This document shows, piece by piece, positions 40,715 through 49,689 of a stretch of 64,000 nt of DNA. Numbering within the stretch: the first letter of the stretch is position 1; each line of letters opens with the position of its first letter. A program made the position numbers and the translations under genes. The stretch covers positions 1-64,000 of the forward strand of contig NZ_JAOASO010000024.1 of the NCBI RefSeq assembly GCF_030158645.1, written 5' to 3'. Under the pieces are notes generated by a model that saw nothing but the letters and a program-made list of their open reading frames with translations, had not been told where the DNA came from and did not search any database. This DNA comes from Hydrogenophaga sp. Its GTDB lineage: Bacteria > Pseudomonadota > Gammaproteobacteria > Burkholderiales > Burkholderiaceae_C.

Positions 40715-41248
40715 TCAGCGGTATCGGTCGGCAACGCCTGTTTTCAAAGCGCTCAATATCTTCTGGGGCGACCCCATGACCGCCTTGCCATCGCAAACGC
40801 CTTGGCGTGCCAGCATCATCGCCGGGCGGGTGGGGCCGCGAAAAGACAGTTCCTGCCACTCGGCTTTCGAGCTGGCGTTCCAGTTGCCTTTGTCGCTCAG
40901 TCGCGCATAGGTTTTTGTTTCAGCGGTCGCGCAACGGATGCCTTGGAACAAGACGTTGAGTGCTCCACTGGCACTGCGCGCCACCATGACAAAACGAACC
41001 ACACCGTCCTCGCCGACGGTCAAACTGCCGGGGTCGATGCCATAGCTCAACGCCGAGTCTCGCATCACGTCAAAGGGCTGCAGTGACTCTGTCTTGAATG
41101 CCGCAGGCGGTGTCACCGCAGATTCCATCCACACCGGCTCCTCCTGGGAAGACGTCTGTGCATGGAGTGCGTTGGCCGTCGCAAAAAGTGCGGCCATGGC
41201 GAGCACCAAGGTCAAAGGCTGCGAGCGGCGTCGAGAAGGAAGGATCAT
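40715..41248 (-). CDS. CNP1-like family secreted protein
   Basis: The 177-residue product has a Sec signal peptide (cleavage after about residue 30, NALHA-Q). The mature domain resembles the CNP1-like family of beta-proteobacteria (first noted in Neisseria), with the blocks [25 protein letters not shown] and one conserved cysteine pair (IRCATAETK and QGVCDGKAV). The role is unknown; the cysteines could form a disulfide in the periplasm. It overlaps the end of rppH by 4 bp and is probably co-transcribed with it. Confidence 0.8.
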   Translation of the reverse strand: MILPSRRRSQPLTLVLAMAALFATANALHAQTSSQEEPVWMESAVTPPAAFKTESLQPFDVMRDSALSYGIDPGSLTVGEDGVVRFVMVARSASGALNVLFQGIRCATAETKTYARLSDKGNWNASSKAEWQELSFRGPTRPAMMLARQGVCDGKAVMGSPQKILSALKTGVADRYR

Positions 41249-41886
41249 TTGAATGGGTTGTTCACGGAACGACCCTCGTTCTGTGGGTCGGGGTCAAAGC
41301 TGGCGCCTGGGGGCAGTTCCAGTCCCATGGGGGCGCACAACGGGGAGACGGCATCGTCCCCTTCATCGTGGCGCTGGCGAAGACCACCTCGCAAGAAGCG
41401 GTTGCGGTGGTCTTGTCTGGGCAGGTAGCGCGACAGCTCGGTGAGCGCCATTTCATAAACGCCACGTTTGAATTCGACCACCACATCCAGCGGCACCCAG
41501 TAGTCGTGCCAGCGCCATGCATCGAATTCGGGATGGCTGGTGGCGCGCAGGTTCAGGTTCCAGTCCTGCGCCACCAGGCGCAGCAGGTACCAGATCTGTT
41601 TCTGGCCTTTGTAATGGCCGCGAGCATCCCGGCGGATGAAGCGGTCCGGCACTTCGTAGCGCAACCAGTCCCGTGTGCGGGCAACGATGCTGACGTGTTC
41701 GGGCATGAGGCCCACCTCTTCGTGCAGCTCACGGTACATCGCCTGCTCAGGTGTCTCGCCTCTGTCGATGCCACCTTGCGGAAACTGCCAGGAGTGGGAA
41801 CGGATGCGTTTGCCCCAGAACACCTGGTTTCGCTGGTTGAGCAGAATGATGCCGACATTGGGCCTGAAGCCTTCTCTGTCAAGCAT
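41245..41886 (-). CDS. rppH: RNA pyrophosphohydrolase RppH
   Basis: RppH removes pyrophosphate from 5'-triphosphate mRNA ends and so starts 5'-end dependent RNA decay. The 213-residue protein starts [17 protein letters not shown] and has the NUDIX box [23 protein letters not shown]. The ATG at 41886 is the family start; one four codons upstream (41898) is also in frame. The C-terminal 55 residues beyond the NUDIX core are variable. It is divergent from proS. Confidence 0.96.
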   Translation of the reverse strand: MLDREGFRPNVGIILLNQRNQVFWGKRIRSHSWQFPQGGIDRGETPEQAMYRELHEEVGLMPEHVSIVARTRDWLRYEVPDRFIRRDARGHYKGQKQIWYLLRLVAQDWNLNLRATSHPEFDAWRWHDYWVPLDVVVEFKRGVYEMALTELSRYLPRQDHRNRFLRGGLRQRHDEGDDAVSPLCAPMGLELPPGASFDPDPQNEGRSVNNPFK

Positions 41887-41915
41887 AATCAACCCCAAAT
41901 TTTTAAACTGTGTCC

Positions 41916-41944
41916 ATTATGCATCGCGCCGTGCGAGTTGCGAA
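41916..41944 (-). promoter_or_regulatory. Candidate rppH promoter
   Basis: TTCGCA (41939-41944) and CATAAT (41916-41921), read on the minus strand with a 17-bp spacer, give a plausible promoter about 30 bp ahead of rppH. Its -35 overlaps the candidate proS -35 on the other strand. Confidence 0.35.
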
Positions 41945-41965
41945 GTGATCACACACCTGTTATCT
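41938..41965 (+). promoter_or_regulatory. Candidate proS promoter
   Basis: TTGCGA (41938-41943) and TTATCT (41960-41965), spaced 16 bp, form a weak promoter about 120 bp before the proS ATG. It is back-to-back with the rppH promoter. Confidence 0.3.
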
Positions 41966-42085
41966 CTCTGAGCGCCGCTGGACGCCCCAAAATTGTGCCC
42001 ACTCGGTCCAGTTTGTCCGGCACATGTCTGCTCAGAGTCTTCCCTTGACGAACCCACCGAGCTGCCAGCAGGCAGCATTGAGCCC

Positions 42086-43831
42086 ATGAAAGCCTCCCAG
42101 TTCTTCATTTCGACCCAAAAGGAAGCCCCGGCCGACGCCGAAGTGGTGAGCCATCAGCTCATGACGCGCGCCGGCATGATCAAGAAGCTCGGTGCCGGCA
42201 TCTACAGCTACATGCCCATGGGCTTGCGCGTGATCCAGAAAGTGGAAGCCATCGTGCGCGAGGAGATGAACCGCGCTGGCGCGGTGGAACTGACCATGCC
42301 GGTGATCCAGCCGGCCGAGCTGTGGCAGGAGACCGGCCGGTTCGAGAAGATGGGTCCGGAGCTCTTGCGCATCAAGGACCGGCACGACCGCGACTTCATC
42401 GTTCAGCCCACCAGCGAAGAGGTGGTGACCGACATCGCACGCCAGGAGCTGCGCAGCTACAAGCAACTGCCGAAAAATTTCTACCAGATCCAGACGAAGT
42501 TCCGCGACGAGCGCCGTCCGCGTTTCGGCCTGATGCGCGGGCGCGAATTCATCATGAAGGACGCCTACAGCTTCGACCGCGACGAGGCGGCGGCCAAGGC
42601 AAGCTACCAGGTGATGGCTGCAGCCTACCGCCGCATCTTCGATCGTTTCGGTTTGCGCTACCGCGCGGTAGCGGCCGACAGCGGCGCCATCGGCGGCGAC
42701 CTGAGCGAAGAGTTTCAGGTGATCGCGGCCACGGGCGAAGACGCCATCGTGTATTGCCCGAACAGCGACTACGCGGCCAACATGGAAAAGGCCGAAGCGC
42801 TGGCACCCATTGCCGCGCGCGCGGCAGCGGCCAATTCCATGGTCAAGACGCCCACACCGGGCAAGAGCACCTGTGCCGACGTGGCCGACTTGCTGGGCGT
42901 GCCGCTGGCGACCACGGTCAAGTCGCTGGTGCTGGCCACCGACGTGGTCAACGAAGCGGGGGAGGTCGTGCGCAGTCAGGTGTGGTTGCTGTTGCTGCGT
43001 GGTGACCACGACATGAACGAAGTCAAGGTGAACAAGGTGCCGGGGCTGAGCGCCGGCTTCCGTTTTGCCAGCATCCCTGAAATTGAAGAGCACTTCGGTT
43101 GCCGTCCGGGTTACCTGGGTCCGATCGGTTTGAAGAAGCCGGTGAAGCTGGTGGTGGACCGCGAGGTGGCCGTGATGGCCGACTGGATCTGTGGCGCCAA
43201 CGAGCCCGACTTCCACATGACCGGCGTGAACTGGGGCCGCGACCTGCCCGAGCCCGATGTGGTGGCGGACATCCGCAACGTGGTGGAGGGTGACGCGTCG
43301 CCCGACGGTAACGGCCCGCTCGCCATCGAGCGCGGCATCGAGGTGGGCCATGTGTTCTACCTCGGCACCAAGTACAGCCAGGCGATGAGCGCCACTTTCC
43401 TGGGTGAAGACGGCAAGCCGGCGCACTTCGAGATGGGTTGCTACGGCATCGGCATCACGCGCTTGCCGGCCGCGGCCATTGAGCAGAACCACGACGAGCG
43501 CGGCATCATCTGGCCCGACGCGCTGGCGCCGTTCACCGTGGTGGTGTGCCCCATCGGCATGGACCGCAGCCCGGAAGTGAAGGCGGCAGCCGAACAACTG
43601 CACGCCGACCTGGTGGCCGCAGGCATCGACGTGATCCTGGACGACCGGGGCGAGCGTCCAGGGGCCATGTTCGCCGACTGGGAACTCATCGGTGTGCCGC
43701 ACCGGGTGACCATCGGCGACCGGGGGTTGAAAACCGGACAGGTGGAATACCAGCACCGTCGTGAGTCGGCTGCCACCCCGGTGGCCCTGGCTGAGGTGCT
43801 CGCGTTGTTGAAAGGCAAGCTGGGCGCATGA
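42086..43831 (+). CDS. proS: Prolyl-tRNA synthetase ProS
   Basis: ProS charges tRNA-Pro; the window also holds tRNA-Pro(CGG). The 581-residue protein is the long bacterial type: class II motif 2 in [21 protein letters not shown], an editing (INS/YbaK-like) domain inserted at about residues 225-385, and a C-terminal anticodon-binding domain (about 475-575). The ATG at 42086 starts the family N-terminus [15 protein letters not shown]. An in-frame start at 41993 adds 31 unconserved residues. It overlaps the next gene by 4 bp. Confidence 0.97.
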   Translation: MKASQFFISTQKEAPADAEVVSHQLMTRAGMIKKLGAGIYSYMPMGLRVIQKVEAIVREEMNRAGAVELTMPVIQPAELWQETGRFEKMGPELLRIKDRHDRDFIVQPTSEEVVTDIARQELRSYKQLPKNFYQIQTKFRDERRPRFGLMRGREFIMKDAYSFDRDEAAAKASYQVMAAAYRRIFDRFGLRYRAVAADSGAIGGDLSEEFQVIAATGEDAIVYCPNSDYAANMEKAEALAPIAARAAAANSMVKTPTPGKSTCADVADLLGVPLATTVKSLVLATDVVNEAGEVVRSQVWLLLLRGDHDMNEVKVNKVPGLSAGFRFASIPEIEEHFGCRPGYLGPIGLKKPVKLVVDREVAVMADWICGANEPDFHMTGVNWGRDLPEPDVVADIRNVVEGDASPDGNGPLAIERGIEVGHVFYLGTKYSQAMSATFLGEDGKPAHFEMGCYGIGITRLPAAAIEQNHDERGIIWPDALAPFTVVVCPIGMDRSPEVKAAAEQLHADLVAAGIDVILDDRGERPGAMFADWELIGVPHRVTIGDRGLKTGQVEYQHRRESAATPVALAEVLALLKGKLGA

Positions 43832-44460
43832 AGCCGCAGGCTTGGTCTCGTCGCGATTGCCTGCTGGGAGCGGTGGCATCGCTGGGGCTGGGTTCGTTGC
43901 CCACTTGGGCGCACGCAGGCGGTCAGCTGGAGGAGCCGCTGGCCGACTCGGTGCGCGGTGCGCTCAGCGCTGCCATCGCCAACAGTGCGCCGCCCGTGCC
44001 CGAGTTCACCGACCTGGAGAAGCGTCTGGCCTACCTGCGTTGGTTGGGCGCCAGCAGCACGCGGCTGCAGCGCCGCAAGACCGACTTTCAAACCCGCATC
44101 GAATTTCTGCAGACCGTGTGGTACGAATCGCGCCGGGCGGGACTGGACATCACGATGGTGATGGGCTTGATTCAGGTGGAGAGTGCTTTCCGGAAGTTCG
44201 CCATCTCGCGCGTGGGTGCACGCGGTTACATGCAGATCATGCCTTTCTGGTCGCGCGTGATCGGTGATGGCGACCCCAGCCGGCTCTTCAACATGCAGAC
44301 CAACTTGCGCTTTGGCTGCGTGATCCTGCGCCATTACCTCGACCGCGAACGCGGCGACACGTTTCTTGCGCTGGGGCGCTACAACGGCAGCCGGGGCCGG
44401 GCGGAGTACCCGAACGCGGTGTACGCTGCCGCCAGGAACTGGGCGCACCCGGACGCCTGA
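43828..44460 (+). CDS. Lytic transglycosylase with an apparent Tat signal peptide
   Basis: This 210-residue protein has an SLT domain (about 95-205). The catalytic glutamate is Glu118 in LIQVESAFR, followed by GYMQIMPFW and the late block [13 protein letters not shown], which resembles family 1 lytic transglycosylases that cut peptidoglycan to 1,6-anhydromuropeptides. The N-terminus [16 protein letters not shown] with arginines at 8-9 and cleavage after AHA at about residue 30 fits a twin-arginine signal. It starts at an ATGA overlap with proS, an odd coupling for a cell-wall enzyme. Confidence 0.87.
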   Translation: MKPQAWSRRDCLLGAVASLGLGSLPTWAHAGGQLEEPLADSVRGALSAAIANSAPPVPEFTDLEKRLAYLRWLGASSTRLQRRKTDFQTRIEFLQTVWYESRRAGLDITMVMGLIQVESAFRKFAISRVGARGYMQIMPFWSRVIGDGDPSRLFNMQTNLRFGCVILRHYLDRERGDTFLALGRYNGSRGRAEYPNAVYAAARNWAHPDA

Positions 44461-44469
44461 ACGTCCGGG
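44448..44469. terminator. Shared hairpin at the end of convergent SLT and AAA genes
   Basis: CCCGGACG-CCTGAA-CGTCCGGG is an 8-bp perfect stem with the lytic transglycosylase stop codon in its loop. It ends 3 bp before the stop codon of the leftward ATPase gene. No T-run follows on either strand. Confidence 0.4.
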
Positions 44470-44472
44470 CGT

Positions 44473-45477
44473 TCATTGCAGAAACCCGATGCGTGTCTTG
44501 CCCGCACCTGCCCTGGGCAGGTCGTCGGGTTCGACGCGGTAGCGGTTGTCCAGCCGCGCATTGCCGAACGCTGTCACCAGCGCCCGGCGCATGTCGCGCG
44601 GTGCCAGCACGGCGAGTTGGTCCAACACGTCGTCGGCTGGCTCGGGGTCGAACCGCTGTCCCCAGTCGTGCTCGCCCAGGATGCCGCGGTACAGGTGTGC
44701 CGCAATCTTGCGCGCGGCTTCCAGTGTGGGCGGTGCGATTTCGAAGACGTTCATGCGGTTCATGATCGGTTCGGGGATGCTGCGCTCGTTGTTGGCGGTG
44801 GTGACCCAGATCACCTGGCTGGCGTCGATCGGCACCTCGGCGAACTCGTCCACGAAGTTCTGCGCCGTGTCGTGCTCCAGCAGGCTGTAGAGCGCGCCCA
44901 GCGGATCGTATTGCGCGTCGGCATTCGCTTTGTCGATTTCGTCGACCACGATCACCGGGTTGGCGTATTGGCCGTCCACCAGCGCTTCAAACACCTTGCC
45001 CGGCTTCGCGCCTTTCCATTGCGATGAGGAGCCCGACAGCAGCCAGCCCGCCGTCATGGAGCTCATGGGCACGAGACTCATGCTGGTGCCCAGCAGGTCG
45101 GCGAGCTGTCGTGCGAAGTGGGTCTTGCCCACGCCGGGCGGGCCGAGCAAGAGGATGGGCGTGACCTCCAGGCTGTCGCGGCTGTCCTGGCTCAGGGCCA
45201 CGTGGCGCTTCACGTCGTCGAGCACCTCACCAAAGTTGGGCAGCAGGTCGTAGAGCGGGGCCATGTCGGGCACGCCCGAGGGTTTGACGGCGAAGCGCTG
45301 TGGACCGCGCTCCAGCATGCGCTGCCAGGTGTTGCGCAGGCTCTCGTATTCGCGCTCGTTGCCGCTGGCCTGCAGTTTGGCCAGCTTGCGCTCGACGTCG
45401 TCGGCGCTGAACACGCTGCGCATCTGGGCGATGGGCAGACCAAGTGGGGGTGAAGCGACCAGGCTGCGTGAGCTCAT
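44473..45477 (-). CDS. ClpX/Lon-like AAA+ ATPase of unknown role
   Basis: The 334-residue protein is a single AAA+ module. Walker A GPPGVGKTHFA is at about residues 109-119, Walker B VIVVDEIDKANAD, sensor 1 WVTTANNERSIP, and the C-terminal helical lid has a sensor 2 arginine region (RDMRRALVTAFGNAR). An N-terminal helical region (about 20-75) precedes it. It lacks the ClpX zinc finger and any Lon protease domain, so it is not ClpX or Lon. It stands alone between a lytic transglycosylase gene and grxD. Substrate or partner is unknown. Confidence 0.8.
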   Translation of the reverse strand: MSSRSLVASPPLGLPIAQMRSVFSADDVERKLAKLQASGNEREYESLRNTWQRMLERGPQRFAVKPSGVPDMAPLYDLLPNFGEVLDDVKRHVALSQDSRDSLEVTPILLLGPPGVGKTHFARQLADLLGTSMSLVPMSSMTAGWLLSGSSSQWKGAKPGKVFEALVDGQYANPVIVVDEIDKANADAQYDPLGALYSLLEHDTAQNFVDEFAEVPIDASQVIWVTTANNERSIPEPIMNRMNVFEIAPPTLEAARKIAAHLYRGILGEHDWGQRFDPEPADDVLDQLAVLAPRDMRRALVTAFGNARLDNRYRVEPDDLPRAGAGKTRIGFLQ

Positions 45478-45635
45478 GCGGTTCTCCTTGAAGGTTCGGT
45501 GGCAGTTTCATTCAAGCACAAGATGTGCCTGCGCTGAACACCGAAAAGCCCCGTGAAGACCCCGTTGACGGCCGGATTGACCCGGTCCGTGCAAAACCTC
45601 GCAGAACCGTCTGAAAGATGGCGGGCGCCAGAAAC

Positions 45636-45658
45636 GACAAAGCCACCCGGAGGTGGCT
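45636..45658 (-). terminator. Candidate terminator downstream of grxD
   Basis: On the minus strand AGCCACC-TCCG-GGTGGCT is followed by TTGTCGTTTC, a 7-bp stem with a broken T-run 20 bp after the grxD stop codon. It would end the hemA-prfA-prmC-grxD transcript. Confidence 0.5.
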
Positions 45659-45678
45659 GGGTTCGGAGGCCCGGTGCT

Positions 45679-46002
45679 TCAGCCTTGGCCGGTGATGACC
45701 TGTTGCAGTTCGCCCGACTGGTACATCTCCATCATGATGTCCGAGCCGCCCACGAACTCGCCCTTGACGTAGAGCTGCGGGATGGTGGGCCAGTTGCTGT
45801 ATTCCTTGATGCCCTGGCGCACTTCGTCGTCTTCGAGCACGTTCACGGTCTTGAGGGTCTTGGTCTCGACGCCGCAGGCCTTGAGGATCTGGATCGCGCG
45901 GCCAGAGAAGCCGCACATGGGGAAACTCGCGTTGCCCTTCATGAACAGCACGATGTCGTTGGATTTGACCAGTTGGTCGATTCGGGTTTGGGCGTCGCTC
46001 AT
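45679..46002 (-). CDS. grxD: Monothiol CGFS glutaredoxin GrxD
   Basis: GrxD (Grx4) binds a [2Fe-2S] cluster and hands clusters to apoproteins, partnering with BolA-type proteins. The 107-residue product has the active-site CGFS with Cys30 (FPMCGFSGRA), the WPTIPQLYVKGEFVGGSD block and a glycine pair for glutathione binding. The ATG at 46002 is the family start; the frame continues 29 codons upstream with no similarity. It follows prmC after 53 bp. Confidence 0.96.
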   Translation of the reverse strand: MSDAQTRIDQLVKSNDIVLFMKGNASFPMCGFSGRAIQILKACGVETKTLKTVNVLEDDEVRQGIKEYSNWPTIPQLYVKGEFVGGSDIMMEMYQSGELQQVITGQG

Positions 46003-46055
46003 GGCTGAAAGGTCCTTCTGCGAATGGGTCTGGACTGACCCGGGAACGGCCTGCA

Positions 46056-46892
46056 TTATCGCTGTTGTGGCCATTGGCCGCCGCTGCAACGCTCGATGGC
46101 CGCGAGGTCGGTGCGGCTGCTCACCTGCTCGAAACCGGCGGCTTGCAGCAGGCTGCGCACCGCGGCGGCCTGGTCAAACCCATGTTCGATCAGCAACCAG
46201 CCGCCGGGCGCCAGCGCCTGGGGTGCCTGGGCAACGATGGTGCGGATGTCGTCGAGGCCGTCGGCGCCGGCGGTGAGGGCGCTCAGGGGTTCGTGCGCCA
46301 GCGCGGCCAGATGCGGGTCGCCCTCGGCGATGTAGGGTGGGTTGGTGACGATCACCTCGAAGCGCTGGCCCGGTACCGCGCCCAGCCACGACCCGGCTCG
46401 AAACTGCACGGGCAGCCCGAGGTGCAGTGCGTTCGAGCGGGCGACCGCCAGGGCGTCTTCGCTGGCGTCGGTGGCGCACACCGCCGTCTTGGGGCGCTGC
46501 GCGGCGAGGGCCAGTGCGATGGCACCGCTGCCCGTGCCCAGGTCCAGCACGCGGACGGCGTTGTGGGCGGCATCCACCTTCTCCAGCGCCCAGTTCACCA
46601 GCGTTTCGGTGTCGGGGCGGGGCACCAGCACGCGCGGGTCTACCTGCAGTTGCAGACCGAAAAACTCCTGGTCGCCTCGCAGGTAGGCCATGGGTTCGCC
46701 GCGCTGGCGCCGCTGAACCAGTGCATCCAGGCGCGCAGCTGCCTCAGGTGTCAGCGCCTCACCGTCGTGTGCGATCAACCACGCGCGGTCGTGCAGATCG
46801 CGTTGCAGGGCGAGCAGCAGCAGCATTTGCGCATCGAGCCGGCCCAGGCCGCTTTTTTGCAGCGCCGAGAGTGTGTCGCGAACCGAGTTCAT
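46056..46892 (-). CDS. prmC: Release factor glutamine N5-methyltransferase PrmC
   Basis: PrmC methylates the glutamine of the GGQ motif in release factors RF1 and RF2. The 278-residue protein has an N-terminal substrate-binding helical domain and a Rossmann methyltransferase domain, with the SAM motif [13 protein letters not shown] and the catalytic NPPY motif in [12 protein letters not shown]. Its gene overlaps the end of prfA, which encodes its substrate, by 4 bp (ATGA). Confidence 0.96.
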   Translation of the reverse strand: MNSVRDTLSALQKSGLGRLDAQMLLLLALQRDLHDRAWLIAHDGEALTPEAAARLDALVQRRQRGEPMAYLRGDQEFFGLQLQVDPRVLVPRPDTETLVNWALEKVDAAHNAVRVLDLGTGSGAIALALAAQRPKTAVCATDASEDALAVARSNALHLGLPVQFRAGSWLGAVPGQRFEVIVTNPPYIAEGDPHLAALAHEPLSALTAGADGLDDIRTIVAQAPQALAPGGWLLIEHGFDQAAAVRSLLQAAGFEQVSSRTDLAAIERCSGGQWPQQR

Positions 46893-47977
46893 GCACCGTT
46901 GCGCTGTTCAAGTTCGGCCAGCAGCTCGGTGCCGCGCGCCACCTGCAGTGCGTGGATCACTTCGTCCAGATCCCCCTCCATCACCTGCAGCACTTTGTAG
47001 AGCGTGAGGTTGATGCGGTGGTCGGTGATGCGGCCCTGCGGAAAGTTGTAGGTGCGGATGCGGTCGCTGCGGTCGCCGCTGCCGATCAGGCCCTTGCGCG
47101 TCGCCGCTTCCCGGGCTTCGCGTTCGATGCGCTCGCGGTCGCGCAGGCGCGCGGCCAGCACGGCCAGCGCCTTGGCCTTGTTGCGGTGCTGCGAGCGGTC
47201 GTCCTGGCATTCGGCCACCAGCCCGGTCGGCAGGTGCGTCACGCGCACGGCCGAGTCGGTCTTGTTGATGTGCTGGCCGCCGGCGCCGCTGGCGCGGTAG
47301 GTGTCGATGCGCAGCTCGCTCGGGTTGAGTTTGACCGCCTCGGTCTCGTCGGGCTCGGGCATCACGGCCACCGTGGCCGCGCTGGTGTGGATGCGGCCCT
47401 GCGTTTCGGTGGCGGGCACGCGCTGCACGCGGTGGCCGCCCGACTCGAAGCGCAGCCGGCCGTAGGCGCCGGGGCCGGACACGCGCAGCACCACCTCCTT
47501 GTAGCCACCGAGCTCGCTGGGCGATTCGCTCACCGCTTCAACCTGCCAGCCCTGGCGCTCGGCGTAGCGGGTGTACAGCCGCGCCAGGTCGCCCGCAAAC
47601 AGCGCCGACTCGTCGCCACCGGTGCCGGCACGGATCTCCACGAAGGCGTTGCGCTCGTCGTCGGGGTCCTTGGGCAAAAGCAGCTGCTGCAGGTCGGTGT
47701 CCAGCTGTGCCAGGTCGGTCTGCGCCGAGTCAATTTCTTCGCGGGCCATCTCCGCCATGTCGGCGTCACCCAGCAGGTCGTTGGCCGCAGCCAGGTCGGC
47801 TTCGCGCTGCAGGTAGCGGTTGAACACCTCGACCACGGTGGAGGCGTCGGCGTGTTCGCGGCTCAGCGTCTTGAAGCGCTCCATGTTGTCCACCACGTCA
47901 GGCGCCGACAGCAAGGCGTCGAGCTCGTGCAGGCGGGCGCGCTGGCGCAGCAAGGTGTCGCGGACGAAGGGTTTCAT
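46889..47977 (-). CDS. prfA: Peptide chain release factor 1
   Basis: RF1 ends translation at UAA and UAG. The 362-residue protein has the codon-recognising PAT motif in [14 protein letters not shown]. The GGQ motif lies in [18 protein letters not shown] (near residue 230), whose glutamine is methylated by the neighbouring PrmC. The ATG at 47977 gives the usual N-terminus and length. A frame extending 102 codons upstream overlaps hemA and is rejected. It follows hemA after 77 bp. Confidence 0.97.
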   Translation of the reverse strand: MKPFVRDTLLRQRARLHELDALLSAPDVVDNMERFKTLSREHADASTVVEVFNRYLQREADLAAANDLLGDADMAEMAREEIDSAQTDLAQLDTDLQQLLLPKDPDDERNAFVEIRAGTGGDESALFAGDLARLYTRYAERQGWQVEAVSESPSELGGYKEVVLRVSGPGAYGRLRFESGGHRVQRVPATETQGRIHTSAATVAVMPEPDETEAVKLNPSELRIDTYRASGAGGQHINKTDSAVRVTHLPTGLVAECQDDRSQHRNKAKALAVLAARLRDRERIEREAREAATRKGLIGSGDRSDRIRTYNFPQGRITDHRINLTLYKVLQVMEGDLDEVIHALQVARGTELLAELEQRNGA

Positions 47978-48054
47978 GGGTGGGGAATGTCGGTGTCGGC
48001 GGGTCGGCCATCCGGCGGCATCGAACCGCGGATGACCATGCCCTGGGCAAGCCG

Positions 48055-49353
48055 CTAGGCCTGCGGATCGCGCGGCGACCGGGCCGAAGATTCGCGCAGG
48101 AACAGGCGCGAGACGGTTTGCGCGGTGGCGGCGCGCGCGGCGTTGTCGCCGGTGTGGAGCTCGGCCAGCGTGCCGTGCAGCATTTTCTGGGTGAGGCCCC
48201 TGGACAGGGCTTCGAGCACGGCTTCCACCGGCTCGCCTTTGGCCAGCATGCGGCGCGCGCGGGCCAGTTCCACCGCACGCCATTGATCCGCCTGGGCGTT
48301 GATCTGCTGGATCAGGGGCACCACGCCGCTGGCGGGGTTGCGCTGCTCCATCCAGTTCATGAAGCTGGCCACGCCGGCGTCGATGATCACCTCGGCCTGG
48401 GCCACGGCGGCCTGGCGGTTGTCCTTGCCGGTCTGCACCACCGTGGCCAGGTCGTCCACCGTGTAAAGGTACACGTCGGTCAGCGCTTTCACTTCGAATT
48501 CGATGTCGCGCGGCACCGCCAGGTCGACCATGAACATGGGGCGGTAACGGCGCTTCTTGAGCGCGCGCTCCACGGCGCCCAGACCGATGATGGGCAGGGT
48601 GCTGGCGGTGCAGCTGATGACGGCGTCGAACTCGTGCAGGCGATCGGGCACGTCGGCCAGGCGGATCACCTGGGCCCCGAAGCGGTTGGCCAGCTTTTCG
48701 CCGCGCTCCAGTGTGCGGTTGGCAATCGCCATGCTCTTGGGCGTTTTGGCGGCGAAATGGGTGGCAGCGAGTTCGATCATCTCGCCCGCGCCCACGAACA
48801 GGACCCGGATGTCTTTCAAATCTTCAAACAGCTGCGAGGCCAGGCGCACGGCCGCGGCCGTCATGCTGATGGAGTGGGCGCCGATCTCGGTGGAGCTGCG
48901 CACTTCCTTGGCCACGGCAAACGAGCGCTGGAACAGCTGGTGCAGCGTGCTGCCCAGTGCGCCGGCGTCGTTGGCGGCGCGCACCGCGTCCTTCATCTGG
49001 CCCAGGATCTGCGCTTCGCCCAGCACCATGCTGTCGAGCCCGCTGGCCACGCGAAACGCATGGCGGGCAGCCTGGTCGTCGCGCAGCACATACGCGTGGT
49101 CGCGCAGCACGTGCGTGCTCACGCCACCGGTCTGGGCCAGCCAGTCCAGCGTGGGGTCCACGGATGAGGCGTCGCCCGCGCCGTAGAGCTCGGTGCGGTT
49201 GCAGGTGGAGAGCAGGGTGGCTTCGGGTTGGCGCGCCAGGCTCTGGCGGTATCCGTTGAGCGTGGGCTGGATCTGGTCAAGGGCAAACGCAAAACGGCCC
49301 CGCAGATCGAGCGGAGCCGTGTGATGGTTGATGCCGAGGGTCCAGACAGACAT
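48055..49353 (-). CDS. hemA: Glutamyl-tRNA reductase HemA
   Basis: HemA reduces glutamyl-tRNA to glutamate-1-semialdehyde, the first step of C5 heme synthesis. The 432-residue protein has the catalytic Cys51 in [10 protein letters not shown], the NADPH-binding [14 protein letters not shown] and the dimerisation helix at the C-terminus. The ATG at 49353 gives [14 protein letters not shown] as in homologues; it lies only six bases after a perfect TATAAT, so the message is probably leaderless. It begins the hemA-prfA-prmC-grxD group. Confidence 0.97.
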   Translation of the reverse strand: MSVWTLGINHHTAPLDLRGRFAFALDQIQPTLNGYRQSLARQPEATLLSTCNRTELYGAGDASSVDPTLDWLAQTGGVSTHVLRDHAYVLRDDQAARHAFRVASGLDSMVLGEAQILGQMKDAVRAANDAGALGSTLHQLFQRSFAVAKEVRSSTEIGAHSISMTAAAVRLASQLFEDLKDIRVLFVGAGEMIELAATHFAAKTPKSMAIANRTLERGEKLANRFGAQVIRLADVPDRLHEFDAVISCTASTLPIIGLGAVERALKKRRYRPMFMVDLAVPRDIEFEVKALTDVYLYTVDDLATVVQTGKDNRQAAVAQAEVIIDAGVASFMNWMEQRNPASGVVPLIQQINAQADQWRAVELARARRMLAKGEPVEAVLEALSRGLTQKMLHGTLAELHTGDNAARAATAQTVSRLFLRESSARSPRDPQA

Positions 49354-49359
49354 GGCCCG

Positions 49360-49389
49360 ATTATAAAATTGATCGCTTATGCATGTCAC
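49360..49389 (-). promoter_or_regulatory. hemA promoter, predicted leaderless transcript
   Basis: On the minus strand GTGACA (49384-49389), an 18-bp spacer and TATAAT (49360-49365) form a strong sigma-70 promoter. Only CGGGCC separates the -10 from the hemA ATG, so transcription should start at or within one or two bases of the A of ATG. Confidence 0.65.
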
Positions 49390-49401
49390 TGTCAACTTTC
49401 A

Positions 49402-49668
49402 ATGACACTTCTGTCTGTCTTGGCCCACCTGGCGGGTTTTGTGGCGCCCGCGCTCGGCGTGGGTTTGCTGTTGTGGGCCAGTCTGCGCATCCGGCGCAAG
49501 GGACGGCCGGGTTTTGGCAGCGCCATGCAACTCGCCCTGCTGTGCCTGGCTGGCATCGGCGTCTTGCTCGCGGGGCTGGCGTACTTTGGCCGCGACGGCC
49601 GGATCGCCACCTATGCCGCCCTGGTGCTGGTTCAAGGCACGCTGGCTTGGTGGCTGCGCGGGCGCTGA
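49402..49668 (+). CDS. Small hypothetical membrane protein
   Basis: This frame encodes an 88-residue protein with three hydrophobic helices (about 3-24, 38-57, 65-83) and a basic loop IRRKGRPGF between the first two. It has no recognised domain. The ATG at 49402 lies within the divergent promoter region of hemA; a longer frame on this strand starting at 49228 overlaps hemA and is not supported. The gene ends in a hairpin shared with the convergent ugpQ gene. The hydrophobic pattern and good codon structure favour a real gene, but similarity support is absent here. Confidence 0.55.
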   Translation: MTLLSVLAHLAGFVAPALGVGLLLWASLRIRRKGRPGFGSAMQLALLCLAGIGVLLAGLAYFGRDGRIATYAALVLVQGTLAWWLRGR

Positions 49669-49689
49669 GCCCACGCGGGTTCAGCGCCC
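49660..49689. terminator. Inverted repeat holding the stop codons of the small gene and ugpQ
   Basis: GGGCGCTGA (49660-49668) and TCAGCGCCC (49681-49689) are perfect 9-bp arms. Each arm contains the stop codon of one of the two convergent genes. The structure could end transcripts from both sides, although there is no T-run. Confidence 0.45.

Noticed and set aside
49228-49401. 58-residue N-terminal extension of the small membrane protein
   Set aside because: It overlaps the start of hemA on the other strand and its residues are non-hydrophobic and hemA-mirror in character.
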